Positions 42,607 through 52,155 of a stretch of 64,000 bases of DNA are shown one piece after another. The position numbers and the translations under genes were made by a program. The notes beneath the pieces are model-generated. The model had not been told where the DNA came from. It worked only from the letters and a program-made list of their open reading frames with translations, and did no database searches. Every line of letters starts with the position of its first letter. The stretch's first letter is position 1. The DNA comes from an uncultured Flavobacteriales bacterium (GTDB lineage: Bacteria > Bacteroidota > Bacteroidia > Flavobacteriales_D > Crocinitomicaceae): assembly GCA_937876195.1 (NCBI GenBank), contig CALEIK010000023.1, forward strand, positions 1-64,000. The letters are read 5' to 3'.

Positions 42607-43644
42607 ATGAAATCAATTTTTCTCCTCGTATTTATGTCAGCAGTTACCTCCACCCTCGCTCAAAGCGATTCATCTAAGATTATTTTAGTCATCCACGGCG
42701 GTGCTGGAACAATTCTGAAAAAAAACATGACTCCTGAAAAGGAAACGGCCTATCGCGTTAAGCTAGAAGAGGCGTTACTTGCTGGATACAATCAACTGAT
42801 ATCAGGAAAATCGAGTACTGACGCCGTGAAAGCGGCAATCAATATCATGGAGGACTCCCCTCTTTTTAATGCTGGAAAAGGCGCAGTTTACACGAACAAA
42901 GAAACGCAAGAAATGGACGCCTCCATCATGCGAAGTTCTGACAAAAACGCTGGAGCTGTTGCAGGAGTCAGTACGATTAAAAATCCAATAAACGCTGCGA
43001 TTGCAGTCATGGAAAAATCTGAGCACGTTATGCTTACTGGCGAAGGCGCCGAGGAATTTGCGGCGAGTCAAGGTGTCGAAATTGTTGATACTTCTTATTT
43101 TAGAAGCGATGTCCGACACAAGCAGCTTAAACGTGTGCAGGAAAAAGAAAAAATGGTGCTGGATCACGATGGTGACCAAGGAAGTATCGACTCTTCAGAG
43201 GATGAATTCAATATTGACGACATCGAAGACAAAAAATTTGGAACCGTGGGGGCTGTCGCCCTTGACAAACAAGGAACGATTGCCGCAGGGACTTCTACAG
43301 GCGGAATGACCAATAAGCGTTACAACCGTGTCGGCGATTCACCCATTATTGGTGCTGGAACCTATGCGAATACATTTGCTGGAATATCTTGCACGGGACA
43401 CGGTGAGTATTTTATGCGAAACGTTGTCGCTTACGATGTGTGTGCATTGATGGAATACAAAGGATTAACGCTCGAAGAAGCGACAACCGAAGTCATTCGC
43501 AAACAAACTGAACTAGGTGGAACGGGTGGACTTATCGCGCTGGATAGAGATGGAAATGTTGCAATGCCATTCAATACTTCGGGAATGTATCGTGGGTATA
43601 TTACGGAGAATGGGACGGTGTTTATTGGGATTTATGGTGAATAG
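42607..43644 (+). CDS. Isoaspartyl peptidase / L-asparaginase (Ntn hydrolase), exported
   Basis: 345 aa. A signal peptide (MKSIFLLVFMSAVTSTLAQ) precedes the fold that opens LVIHGGAGTILKKNMTPEK. The Thr nucleophile exposed by self-cleavage is T213 in KKFGTVGAVALDKQGTIAA; GTSTGGMTNKRYNRVGDSPI forms the substrate pocket. Known members hydrolyse isoaspartyl dipeptides or asparagine after autocleavage. Likely periplasmic. Confidence 0.93.
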   Translation: MKSIFLLVFMSAVTSTLAQSDSSKIILVIHGGAGTILKKNMTPEKETAYRVKLEEALLAGYNQLISGKSSTDAVKAAINIMEDSPLFNAGKGAVYTNKETQEMDASIMRSSDKNAGAVAGVSTIKNPINAAIAVMEKSEHVMLTGEGAEEFAASQGVEIVDTSYFRSDVRHKQLKRVQEKEKMVLDHDGDQGSIDSSEDEFNIDDIEDKKFGTVGAVALDKQGTIAAGTSTGGMTNKRYNRVGDSPIIGAGTYANTFAGISCTGHGEYFMRNVVAYDVCALMEYKGLTLEEATTEVIRKQTELGGTGGLIALDRDGNVAMPFNTSGMYRGYITENGTVFIGIYGE

Positions 43645-43649
43645 ACTAC

Positions 43650-43785
43650 AAGAGTCAAGACTGCAAGAGTCAAGACTTGTTTTTTTTTGAACCGTCATAT
43701 TAGTATCATAGAATCTCATAGTCGAGTATCGAGATACGGAGAAAAATTAAGTCTTTTACTCTTGACTCTTGCAGTCTTGACTCTT
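43650..43785. repeat. Inverted-repeat element with perfect 26-bp termini
   Basis: The first 26 bases (43650-43675, starting AAGAGTCAAGACTGC) and the last 26 (43760-43785) are exact reverse complements, with the same GACTGCAAGAG words as the element near 19463. It lies between two convergent genes and its right end touches the stop codon of the FAD gene. Likely MITE-like in origin and used as a bidirectional terminator. Confidence 0.65.
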
Positions 43786-45016
43786 ATTCGCCATCTCTAA
43801 TCTTAATCACTTTCGCCAGTGTATTCAGCACCGTCTTATGTTTCTTCGCAAATGGATTTGTATGATCCCACACATACCCTGCTAAAACTGAGCAAATTTG
43901 TGTTTTGAATTCAAAGCTTCCTTCGTCGACAAAGAAAATGGTGTGTAAATCGCCATTGTACCATGCTTCTACGTAACTTCTAAACACATCAATACCGTGC
44001 TTCATTCGTTTTTCGTAGTCGTTTTCCCAGTCGACTTGTTTACCGTCTAAGTGATTGACAACGAGATCTGCGGCTTCGTAACCTGAAGCAATCGCTAACG
44101 TCACTCCAGAACTGAAAATTGGATCCAAGAACTCTGTACTGTTTCCGCACAGCACAAATCCTGTTCCATACATTTTCTTTACGGAAACTGCATAATTGAG
44201 GATCTGCTTGGGTTCAAAAATGTACTCTTCTCCCTTAAAACGTCCATTTAATCCAGGGAAATTATCTACTAACTCTTTGAATTTCTCACCACCGTTTTCA
44301 CCACATTCGACAATGAAGTCGCTATTCCCCACTACTCCTACCGATGCCGTTCCATCCGAGAAAGGAATCGACCAAATCCATGAGGTATTGTTGTTGAAAT
44401 CGAATACAAAAATATTTTCAGAAGCTTTTGTTGAACGTTTAGTGTCCTTTACGTGCGAGAAAATCGCTCCACGCGGAGGCGAACTCACAGGGACTTCCAT
44501 ATCGAACATGCGAGGAAGCACACGTCCATAACCACTGGCATCCATTACGAAACGCGTAAGAATCAACTTTTCCTTTCCGTCTTTGTTCGTGTACATTACT
44601 TCTTGTTGATCTTCAGAAGTCACCACCTGTGTAACGGTCGCTCCAAACTCCACCACAGCGCCTTTGCGTTCAGCTTCTTTGATGAGGGCATGATCGAAAT
44701 CTGCTCGTTTGACCTGATACGTGTAATCCCACCCCTCAGAAAAGCGTTCTTTGAATAAAAAATCACACACTTGGTTATTGTGAAAAAAGGCAACACCGGT
44801 TTTAATTTGAAATCCAAGATTGTCGACACTTGAAAGTAAATCTACTTTTTCCAAATAATTCATGCATTGTGGCAATAGACTTTCACCGATAACGAAACGC
44901 GGAAACTCCATTTTCTCGAGAACCAACACGGAAAATCCATCTTGCATTAAACGAGCAGCGGCGACTGATCCAGCAGGACCAGCACCTATTACAACAACAT
45001 CAAAATCATTTGTCAT
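43784..45016 (-). CDS. FAD-dependent oxidoreductase (geranylgeranyl-reductase/halogenase-like), pigment cluster
   Basis: 410 aa. The dinucleotide site is DVVVIGAGPAGSVAAARLM. Residues ~45-60 (FPRFVIGESLLPQCMNYL) and a C-terminal GNSTEFLDPIFSSGVTLAI match FAD monooxygenases and halogenase-like enzymes of flexirubin clusters. No tryptophan-halogenase WxWxIP motif is clear, although TSWIWSIPFSDG resembles it. Last gene of the minus-strand pigment operon. Likely oxidises or halogenates the aromatic head group; the exact reaction is inference. Confidence 0.87.
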   Translation of the reverse strand: MTNDFDVVVIGAGPAGSVAAARLMQDGFSVLVLEKMEFPRFVIGESLLPQCMNYLEKVDLLSSVDNLGFQIKTGVAFFHNNQVCDFLFKERFSEGWDYTYQVKRADFDHALIKEAERKGAVVEFGATVTQVVTSEDQQEVMYTNKDGKEKLILTRFVMDASGYGRVLPRMFDMEVPVSSPPRGAIFSHVKDTKRSTKASENIFVFDFNNNTSWIWSIPFSDGTASVGVVGNSDFIVECGENGGEKFKELVDNFPGLNGRFKGEEYIFEPKQILNYAVSVKKMYGTGFVLCGNSTEFLDPIFSSGVTLAIASGYEAADLVVNHLDGKQVDWENDYEKRMKHGIDVFRSYVEAWYNGDLHTIFFVDEGSFEFKTQICSVLAGYVWDHTNPFAKKHKTVLNTLAKVIKIRDGE

Positions 45017-45030
45017 CAGTCAAACCTATA

Positions 45031-46563
45031 TTAAATCGTTCTTATTTTTTCAATCAGTTCCTTTTCATCCAAAAAATGAAAGCATGTCACCAATGCACCA
45101 ATTGAAGCACCTAAAATACCATGAAAGACTAAATTCTGTCCCGTTTGATACACATTTGGCAGCTTCGTTTTTGCATGCATTTTCGAAAGCATTATCGTAC
45201 TCACATCCTTTTCAATTCCATACAAAGACCCATCTTCTGTGCCGATGTAATCTCTGTATGTCAAAGGTGTTGAGCTGTAAACACCTCTAATCACACTGCG
45301 AATATCAGGATAAATTTCTTCTAATTTACAGATGACCTGCTCTTCCTTTTGTTTTTTAAAATTTTGATAGGCATCGTCACGTTCTTTGGAAGTTGCAACA
45401 GTGTTAAAAGAGCTTTTCCACTGCTCAACTTCACTAAAATCCATGTAGCACATGACCGATAGCGAGGAGGCATAAGTGCTATTATTTTTTGATGGAGGCG
45501 TGCAAATAAACATCGCTTCCGGCCATGTTTCTTGATCGTAATCTACTGTATCCCAAACATTTTCTTTTGTATAGGAATATACATTATGATTGAGAAATGG
45601 AAAACGATTCTCTTCCAGCGATAAATAGAGCATAAACGATGAGACCGTGTCTTTTAACATTTCCAATCGCTTCTTATATGCGGGACGAAAATTCTCCTGC
45701 CCAAACATTTTTACCGTTTGCCGCGGATGCGCATTCGAAATGAAATTCTTTCCGTAAAAGACATCTCCTAGCTTCGTTTGGACAGCAACAATTCCTTCAT
45801 CGTTTTTCACGGCGCTAACAACTTCCTGATGCTTGAGCACCCGCCCTCCCAACAAACGCAGTCTTTTCTGCAACGCTTTAGCTATTTGCGAACCACCGTC
45901 GACCATGCGGTAACTCCCTTTGAGGTAGCTGTTCATAATTAGCGCTACAACAAACAAAGGGGTTCGTTTGTAATGACCAGCATAAAGGTGACCATTGCCG
46001 AGTAGAACGGATTGTAGTTTTTTATTGGATGTGATCGACGTCAAAAATTCCCATGCACTCACTGTTAAAAGCTCAGGTGTATCTATGTAATTTTTCTTCG
46101 ATGAGTCATACCACTCCAAATTGTACAGCGGAAAATAACTGCAATATTCCTGTAATTTATCACAAAATTGATCTATTGCCTCTTTTTCATCGGGGAAATC
46201 TGCGTACAATCCTTTTTTGAACTGCTTGTAGCCTTGTCCGTGCTTGAAAGAAGATCCATCCGCTAAGCGAATCAAATCATAACAATCATTGTCCATGCGG
46301 TGCATGTTTAGATCGTCTAGAATGCCCACATATTTAAAAATCTGGTAAAGATTCTCTCCTTCGTCCAAGCTTCCAATGTAGTGTACACCAGTGTCGAACA
46401 CACGTTTATCGCGACTAAACACTTGGAGACTTCCACCGATTTGATGGTTTTTCTCGAGTACAATAACAGATTTGCCCTCCATGGCGAGAAGAACAGCAGA
46501 AATCAGTCCCCCTATCCCACTTCCAATAATGACAAAATCGTATTCCTTGCTTGCTGTACTCAT
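45031..46563 (-). CDS. FAD-dependent phytoene-dehydrogenase-like oxidoreductase, pigment cluster
   Basis: Start chosen at ATG 46563 (MSTASKEYDFVIIGSGIGG), placed right after the upstream stop. 510 aa. FAD site FVIIGSGIGGLISAVLLAM, then GKSVIVLEKNHQIGGSLQVF, typical of the CrtI/retinol saturase family. The C-terminal FAD contact GILGASIGALVTCFHF is present. In flexirubin-type clusters such enzymes act on polyene or ring precursors (family knowledge). Spaced 14 bp from the next gene. Confidence 0.87.
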   Translation of the reverse strand: MSTASKEYDFVIIGSGIGGLISAVLLAMEGKSVIVLEKNHQIGGSLQVFSRDKRVFDTGVHYIGSLDEGENLYQIFKYVGILDDLNMHRMDNDCYDLIRLADGSSFKHGQGYKQFKKGLYADFPDEKEAIDQFCDKLQEYCSYFPLYNLEWYDSSKKNYIDTPELLTVSAWEFLTSITSNKKLQSVLLGNGHLYAGHYKRTPLFVVALIMNSYLKGSYRMVDGGSQIAKALQKRLRLLGGRVLKHQEVVSAVKNDEGIVAVQTKLGDVFYGKNFISNAHPRQTVKMFGQENFRPAYKKRLEMLKDTVSSFMLYLSLEENRFPFLNHNVYSYTKENVWDTVDYDQETWPEAMFICTPPSKNNSTYASSLSVMCYMDFSEVEQWKSSFNTVATSKERDDAYQNFKKQKEEQVICKLEEIYPDIRSVIRGVYSSTPLTYRDYIGTEDGSLYGIEKDVSTIMLSKMHAKTKLPNVYQTGQNLVFHGILGASIGALVTCFHFLDEKELIEKIRTI

Positions 46564-46564
46564 C

Positions 46565-49500
46565 TTATTTGCGGAGAATGAATAGCACGTTTGATGTGCG
46601 TTTCGACTGCTCAATCATTTGGCATTCTAATCCATGTTCCTCTGCGAATTTAAACATATCCTGAGAGGAAAAAAAGTGCAGGTCATTACTGGTCTTGTTA
46701 AAGTTGATGATTCGCGTAGAATACTTTTCTGTTCGCTGTGTCAATGCGTGTTTCTCTGGATCGTCGGTAATACCGTCACGAATGAATAACAATCCGTTTT
46801 CGGAAAGTGATTGAACAGCATTTTTGAGTGCTGTCATTTGTTCTAATGGAGACAAGTAATGCAGTACATCGTTGAAAAATACCACATCTTGCTGACCAAA
46901 TTCAATCGAGCGAAGATCTCCAGTGGTGAATTGAAGTTGATCCGTTTTATCGTAGCCGTTTTGTGCAATCGCGATTTTCTCTTCGTCGTAATCTACCCCA
47001 AGGATTCGTCTGGTCACATCTCTGTAGTGCAGGAAATAGCCTAAATAGCCAAGTCCACATCCGACATCCAAAATATTTTTCCTGTCTCCTATTTGTTGCT
47101 CGTAAAAATCGAAGTTCTTTGCTTCAAAGCGCATTTTGATGCGGACATACCACTCTAGTCCAGGACCTTTGAATAAGTAATTGTAAATGATTCGTCTTCG
47201 CAGGAAATCTGCCGTGTTTTCCCGCTTCCGCGCATCAATTAATGCACTTCGCATGATCGTGACAACCTCTTTTGTAAGCTCTCCAAATCGTTTTTGATAC
47301 AGTTCATCTGTAGTCTGAATACGATCGAGCACGTGAATTACAAGGTTTCCCGATTTGATGATTAAATCATTCTTTGGGTTCACGTAATTCGCTCCAACTA
47401 TTAAAATCGGCTGGATATCCAAGTTCATTTCCTTTGCCAGGTAGAATGCGCCTTTGTGAAAACGTTTGATCTCACCATCCAGACTCCTCGTCCCTTCTGG
47501 AAAGATGACAATGGAATAACCTTCGTTGATTCTTCGCTGAATTTGTTTCAAATTGTACTCTGTACCTTCCGCAATGTGCAAGTAACCACAATAGCGAATA
47601 AACAAGCCGAAAAATGGAGAATAGTACACCCACTTCTTTACCATGATGATCACCTTAGGGCTCATTGAAATCACTAATAAAATATCCAAAAATGAAGAAT
47701 GATTGGCAACGATAACTGAGGGCTTCGAGAAATCTAGACGTTCCTTGTTTCTAACTTTCTTTCTTAAATGAAATCCTAAATCAAGTGTAGATTTTGCCAG
47801 TTTTGATAAAGTATAGTTCATAATCGCCCGCTTCTTACTCGATGGGAATGGCAACGGAAGCAACAACGCCAACAATACGTTAAGCACCATACAACCCACG
47901 AAAAAATAGAGAAATAAGAACACGCTATAAATCAAGCCGAAAAACGTCATCGGTGAACGTTTTCTCTTTGTTCTGTTTGTCACAAAGTACCTAAAAACAG
48001 ACGGTTGAACAACCAAGGTTACCAACATAATACAGCCAATTCCAACGACACTGATCAAAGCAATTGAGTGAATGGCAGGATGCTTTGCGAAATACAACGC
48101 TCCCGTACCAATGATGGTTGTAATTCCTGATAATATAATCGCCGATTTGTATGCTCCTAACGAGGTCGATTTTGTTTTGTACTTCTGAATCAGTCCATCG
48201 GTGACAAAAATGCTGAAATCGTCTCCCAGCCCAAAGATAAAGGTGGCTATGATAATGTTCACGAAGTTAAACTCAAGTCCTGCATAACCTGAAATCCCAA
48301 TGATCCAAACCCAACTGACCACCATTGGGAAGAATGCAAACAGGGCCAATTCAATGCGACCGTAGATGACCAATAATGAGAAGAATACTAGCAGTGAAGA
48401 AAAGAGCAACAAATAGCTAAAATCATCCTGAACAGAGAGCATTAGTTGATTCGCCATTTCTGACACATCAAAAATGAACACATCGACATTTGGCGATATT
48501 GCGGATTTAAACTGGGCGACATCCTCCTTTCTCAGCACAACGCTTGACGTCACACTCCATTGCCCACCCTTTTCATAAATCAAGGAGGAAAGTCCTAGAT
48601 TGTCTAGGAGTTGCTCTTGCTCTTGAAATGTAATGTTGGAAGAGGTGGAAGAAATCCAATTTTTAAATGGCTCAAATGCCGTCGGTGAAAAATCATGTGC
48701 GACAGCGTTATTATTAATTTCAGTGAACGTCTGCGTTGATTTGTCCTTCCAGAAATCACTCCACTGATTGAAGCGTTCTTTTTGCACTGATGTAGGAATA
48801 GCGTAGCTTCCGACGGAAATTAGCTCATCTAAACCGTGATTCGCTTTGTACTGCATCAACTCCTCGTACAACGCAAAGTTCTTCTCCAATGCTCCTTCTT
48901 TGGAGTTTCCAGTGACGAACAAGTGAATTTTCTTCTCTTCCCGTGGATTGATTCCTGTGTAATAATCTTCTTTTTCCGCTAATTCCTCCGTGTGGTAACT
49001 TAGATTGTTTAAATCGCCATCAAACTGAAAGGTATTGGAAGTGAATAGAAATACCACTGAAATCGCGATAATCGCAAAAATAGACAAGCGCGTTACGAGC
49101 TTTGGGACATTGAAGCGCTTCTCCTTTGTTTTGCGCTCTTTCGGTTTGAATCGTGTAAAGTGAATCAACGGAGGAAGTAGCAAAAGCGTGAACAATGCAG
49201 CGGAAGAAAGCGTGACCAGTGCAATCAACCCGAAATTCTTCAATACTATGGAATCTGTAAACAATAACGCTGCAAATGCCGCGACCGTCGTGAAGCTACC
49301 AACCAGCATGGGGAAACTAAGTTCTTTTACTGTTTTCGAAAGATCGCGTGTGTGGGTGTAATGGGTGAAAAAGTGAAAAGAATAATCCAACACAATCCCT
49401 AACAACACAGCTGAAGTTGCAATCGAAATTGCCGATATTTCTGGTTGAACGTATCCTACAATCCCAAGTCCACAAAAAGCTGAAAATAAGGCGGGTAAAA

Positions 49501-50383
49501 CAAAATAAATGGGCGTTAATACACTTCTATAATAAACGATCAACAGCAGTAAAATCAATCCAACGCTGACGAGCATGGTAATGTACGTGTCCTCTTTAAC
49601 TTGTCGCGCATTCTCGTAAGAAATCTGAAAGGTTCCGAAATAATCAAAGTCAATTTCCGACGGTGCTGCGTTGAGCTTTACTTTTAAGCGTTCCAAGGAT
49701 TTGTTCAGTGCTTCGTTCTTTTCGGAATCATCCAGTTCAAACGCTAAAATGGCTGTAAAAATGGCTTTTTCTTTGTTTTTCCCAAACAAGATTCCGTCTT
49801 CGACCGTCATGGAATTCGAGTCTGATTGTGGATTCAGCAATTGAAGCTTTTCCCACGCCAGTCCAAGTGGATCGCGTGCTAGGATATCCCGCATGAACAA
49901 TGAACTAGCAGAAGATAAGCGCTCAGCGACCGTTCCGATAGAAACTCGAATGGAATCCTTGTCTAGTTTTTGGGTGATCGTTTTGTAGTCCTCCGCTTGC
50001 AACAATGACGGATAGTGGGCATAGAAATAATTGAGCACTGCATCTTCTTGATTCGCTAGTACAACGGTAAAATCGGTTAACAATCCCTTCGTTTCTTTAC
50101 CAACGATTTCAGCAATAGAATCTAGTTCAATCTCCAAGTCAAAATTGTCCTTTCCTTCAGCGTGGATTGAAAACAGGACTTGTTTGTTGAGATTGTTGCC
50201 CTTTAGAATCGTGTTGAACTGTCGAAATTCCTTTCCCTGTGGGAAAATGGAATAAATATTTTCATCGAGTTGGAGACGTTTGAATCCGAAGAAGGCAAAT
50301 ACAAGAATCCCCACCAATACTGCGAGATAGACGACGATATTTCGGTTAAAAAACTGGACGATATGAGCAAACAACTTCCCCAT
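46565..50383 (-). CDS. Trifunctional MMPL transporter / lysophospholipid acyltransferase / SAM methyltransferase
   Basis: 1272 aa with three domains. Residues 1-~830 form an MMPL/RND-type exporter with two sets of membrane segments around large loops (IATSAVLLGIVLDYSFHF and IFGLGDDFSIFVTDGLI are the inner motifs). Residues ~870-1070 carry a PlsC-like acyltransferase: VANHSSFLDIL (NHx4D) and IFPEGTRSLDGEIKRFHKG. Residues ~1100-1272 are a class I methyltransferase with NILDVGCGLGYLGYFL. This three-domain fusion is known in pigment clusters of Bacteroidota. It likely acylates, methylates and exports the product across the inner membrane (inference). Confidence 0.9.
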   Translation of the reverse strand: MGKLFAHIVQFFNRNIVVYLAVLVGILVFAFFGFKRLQLDENIYSIFPQGKEFRQFNTILKGNNLNKQVLFSIHAEGKDNFDLEIELDSIAEIVGKETKGLLTDFTVVLANQEDAVLNYFYAHYPSLLQAEDYKTITQKLDKDSIRVSIGTVAERLSSASSLFMRDILARDPLGLAWEKLQLLNPQSDSNSMTVEDGILFGKNKEKAIFTAILAFELDDSEKNEALNKSLERLKVKLNAAPSEIDFDYFGTFQISYENARQVKEDTYITMLVSVGLILLLLIVYYRSVLTPIYFVLPALFSAFCGLGIVGYVQPEISAISIATSAVLLGIVLDYSFHFFTHYTHTRDLSKTVKELSFPMLVGSFTTVAAFAALLFTDSIVLKNFGLIALVTLSSAALFTLLLLPPLIHFTRFKPKERKTKEKRFNVPKLVTRLSIFAIIAISVVFLFTSNTFQFDGDLNNLSYHTEELAEKEDYYTGINPREEKKIHLFVTGNSKEGALEKNFALYEELMQYKANHGLDELISVGSYAIPTSVQKERFNQWSDFWKDKSTQTFTEINNNAVAHDFSPTAFEPFKNWISSTSSNITFQEQEQLLDNLGLSSLIYEKGGQWSVTSSVVLRKEDVAQFKSAISPNVDVFIFDVSEMANQLMLSVQDDFSYLLLFSSLLVFFSLLVIYGRIELALFAFFPMVVSWVWIIGISGYAGLEFNFVNIIIATFIFGLGDDFSIFVTDGLIQKYKTKSTSLGAYKSAIILSGITTIIGTGALYFAKHPAIHSIALISVVGIGCIMLVTLVVQPSVFRYFVTNRTKRKRSPMTFFGLIYSVFLFLYFFVGCMVLNVLLALLLPLPFPSSKKRAIMNYTLSKLAKSTLDLGFHLRKKVRNKERLDFSKPSVIVANHSSFLDILLVISMSPKVIIMVKKWVYYSPFFGLFIRYCGYLHIAEGTEYNLKQIQRRINEGYSIVIFPEGTRSLDGEIKRFHKGAFYLAKEMNLDIQPILIVGANYVNPKNDLIIKSGNLVIHVLDRIQTTDELYQKRFGELTKEVVTIMRSALIDARKRENTADFLRRRIIYNYLFKGPGLEWYVRIKMRFEAKNFDFYEQQIGDRKNILDVGCGLGYLGYFLHYRDVTRRILGVDYDEEKIAIAQNGYDKTDQLQFTTGDLRSIEFGQQDVVFFNDVLHYLSPLEQMTALKNAVQSLSENGLLFIRDGITDDPEKHALTQRTEKYSTRIINFNKTSNDLHFFSSQDMFKFAEEHGLECQMIEQSKRTSNVLFILRK

Positions 50384-51976
50384 TTACGCGTTTTCCATTA
50401 CGTCGACCAATTCATTGTAAGCCTCCATGTTTTTATCCTTCAATACAATTAAAGATGCATTGTACGCTGCTTTTGTCGCGATGGGCACTCCCCCGCCAAG
50501 CTCTGCCCAATGCCCCCCAATAATAACATTTTTTACTGGAGTTTTATAATGCGCTATTTTTGATTGCATGTTGATTTTTCCTGGGCGTGTTCCCATCATA
50601 GAACCATCCCTGTTCTGCGTGTAGCGGTAATAGGTAATTGGCGTCGCGACTTCATAAAACTGAATATGTTCCCTCAAATTTGGACACATTTTCTTCACGA
50701 CACGATCGATAATAACATTTGCATACGTTTCTTTCAATGCTTTGTAGGCTTCTGTCCTGACAAACTCCCCTTTTTCATTGCGTTCAGTTTTCCAATAATT
50801 CTCGTAAGTGATCCATGCTGGTACATACAAAGTCAGCGTCCCCTTATCGACAGGCGCCAATGTCTTATCACGTACTGTCGGGGCTAAAACGCTAATTACC
50901 GATTTATGTGGATCTCCACTGCTGTGCTCGTCACGTGTGCTTTCATCATTGCAAATCAATGTCAATTCCGTTCCAAACCCAAGGTCTTCAGCGGGACAAT
51001 CCAGCGCCATGGAAATTGTCACAGAACTGCTGTACAATTCTGAACTGTCCATTTTATCCTTGAGTTGATTCGTAAAAACATAATCGGGAAGCAGCTGTGA
51101 ATACAACTTTTCTACATCGCAGGCTGCTATAAGGTGTGTTGCATGGACTTCATATTCCTTGTGACGTTTGATATACTTTACTCCTTTAAATACATCGTTT
51201 TCCACTAAAATTTCTTTAACATCAGCACTTAAAACAATCTGAGAACCATTTTCCGTTACCAATTTTGTCTCGAGCCAGCGCGGAAATGCTTGACTTCCTC
51301 CAATGGGCGGATTTTGATAATCGTTGTTGTATGCCCAAGCAATAGGAAACAAGCAAGAAAGCAAATCACGCTCAGAACAAAACAATTGGTGTAATGCAGG
51401 ATTAGAAAAATACTTAGATAAGCCTTTTTTCATTCCTTCTTCTCCACTGTAAAAAATGTACTTCACCATGGGTAGACCAATCGACATCCGTCGTATACCG
51501 TACGCAATGCGCTGAAAGAAAGTCATCGTTTCAGTGGATCGAAATAACTTTGGAAATTTTCGAGAGATCTTTGCTACACGGCGTGCATCTTTAAAAAAAC
51601 GATTAATCCCATCTTCATCTTCAGGGAAATCACGAATCAATTGTTCGCGTAATTCTTCTGGATTGTTAGTAAGTTCGTAATCGTGGTGATCACCAATGTG
51701 GCGTTGAATCGTTTTCATCTCTATCGGCCGTGGAAAATCCTCTCCAATATGACTAAACACTTTCGTCACTGTGCCGTCCTTACCACATTGATTCAACCAG
51801 TGAATCGCAGTATCAAAGGTGAATTCATTGCGCTCAAAGCCTTGCAAATAACCGCCAATCAGGTAATGCCGCTCCAGCACACAGACCTTCAATCCAGCTT
51901 TGGAAAGTAACGCAGCAGAAGTTAAACCACTGATTCCAGCGCCAACTATAACAACATCAAACTGTTCGATTTCCAT
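50384..51976 (-). CDS. FAD-dependent phytoene-desaturase-like oxidoreductase, pigment cluster
   Basis: 530 aa. First gene of the minus-strand operon. FAD site DVVIVGAGISGLTSAALLSK, then KVCVLERHYLIGGYLQGF. The C-terminal GGHWAELGGGVPIATKAAYN contacts FAD as in the CrtI family. It resembles the second FAD enzyme of the operon, suggesting an old duplication. The MMPL gene starts directly at the base after its stop, so both are co-transcribed. Confidence 0.87.
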   Translation of the reverse strand: MEIEQFDVVIVGAGISGLTSAALLSKAGLKVCVLERHYLIGGYLQGFERNEFTFDTAIHWLNQCGKDGTVTKVFSHIGEDFPRPIEMKTIQRHIGDHHDYELTNNPEELREQLIRDFPEDEDGINRFFKDARRVAKISRKFPKLFRSTETMTFFQRIAYGIRRMSIGLPMVKYIFYSGEEGMKKGLSKYFSNPALHQLFCSERDLLSCLFPIAWAYNNDYQNPPIGGSQAFPRWLETKLVTENGSQIVLSADVKEILVENDVFKGVKYIKRHKEYEVHATHLIAACDVEKLYSQLLPDYVFTNQLKDKMDSSELYSSSVTISMALDCPAEDLGFGTELTLICNDESTRDEHSSGDPHKSVISVLAPTVRDKTLAPVDKGTLTLYVPAWITYENYWKTERNEKGEFVRTEAYKALKETYANVIIDRVVKKMCPNLREHIQFYEVATPITYYRYTQNRDGSMMGTRPGKINMQSKIAHYKTPVKNVIIGGHWAELGGGVPIATKAAYNASLIVLKDKNMEAYNELVDVMENA

Positions 51977-52016
51977 GCAAAATGATTGATTTCAGGTCAA
52001 GCCCCGCAAAAGTAAA

Positions 52017-52155
52017 AAATTAGGAGTAGAATCACTTATTTAATTATAAGAGAGTTTGAAGTGAAGCCATTTAAAACAATATTTTTTTAATTTTGCACAA
52101 CTTTTAACCGAGACGGGTAAAACTCCCTCCTCATTTTAACACTTTAACTGTACGC
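52017..52155. promoter_or_regulatory. Divergent promoter region of the pigment cluster
   Basis: The 139-bp gap between the two divergent operons contains TAATTTTG at 52088-52095 on the plus strand, a good match to the Bacteroidota -7 box, about 60 bp before the methyltransferase start. No clear -33 TTTG at the proper distance is seen. Both pigment operons may be regulated from this gap. Confidence 0.4.
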
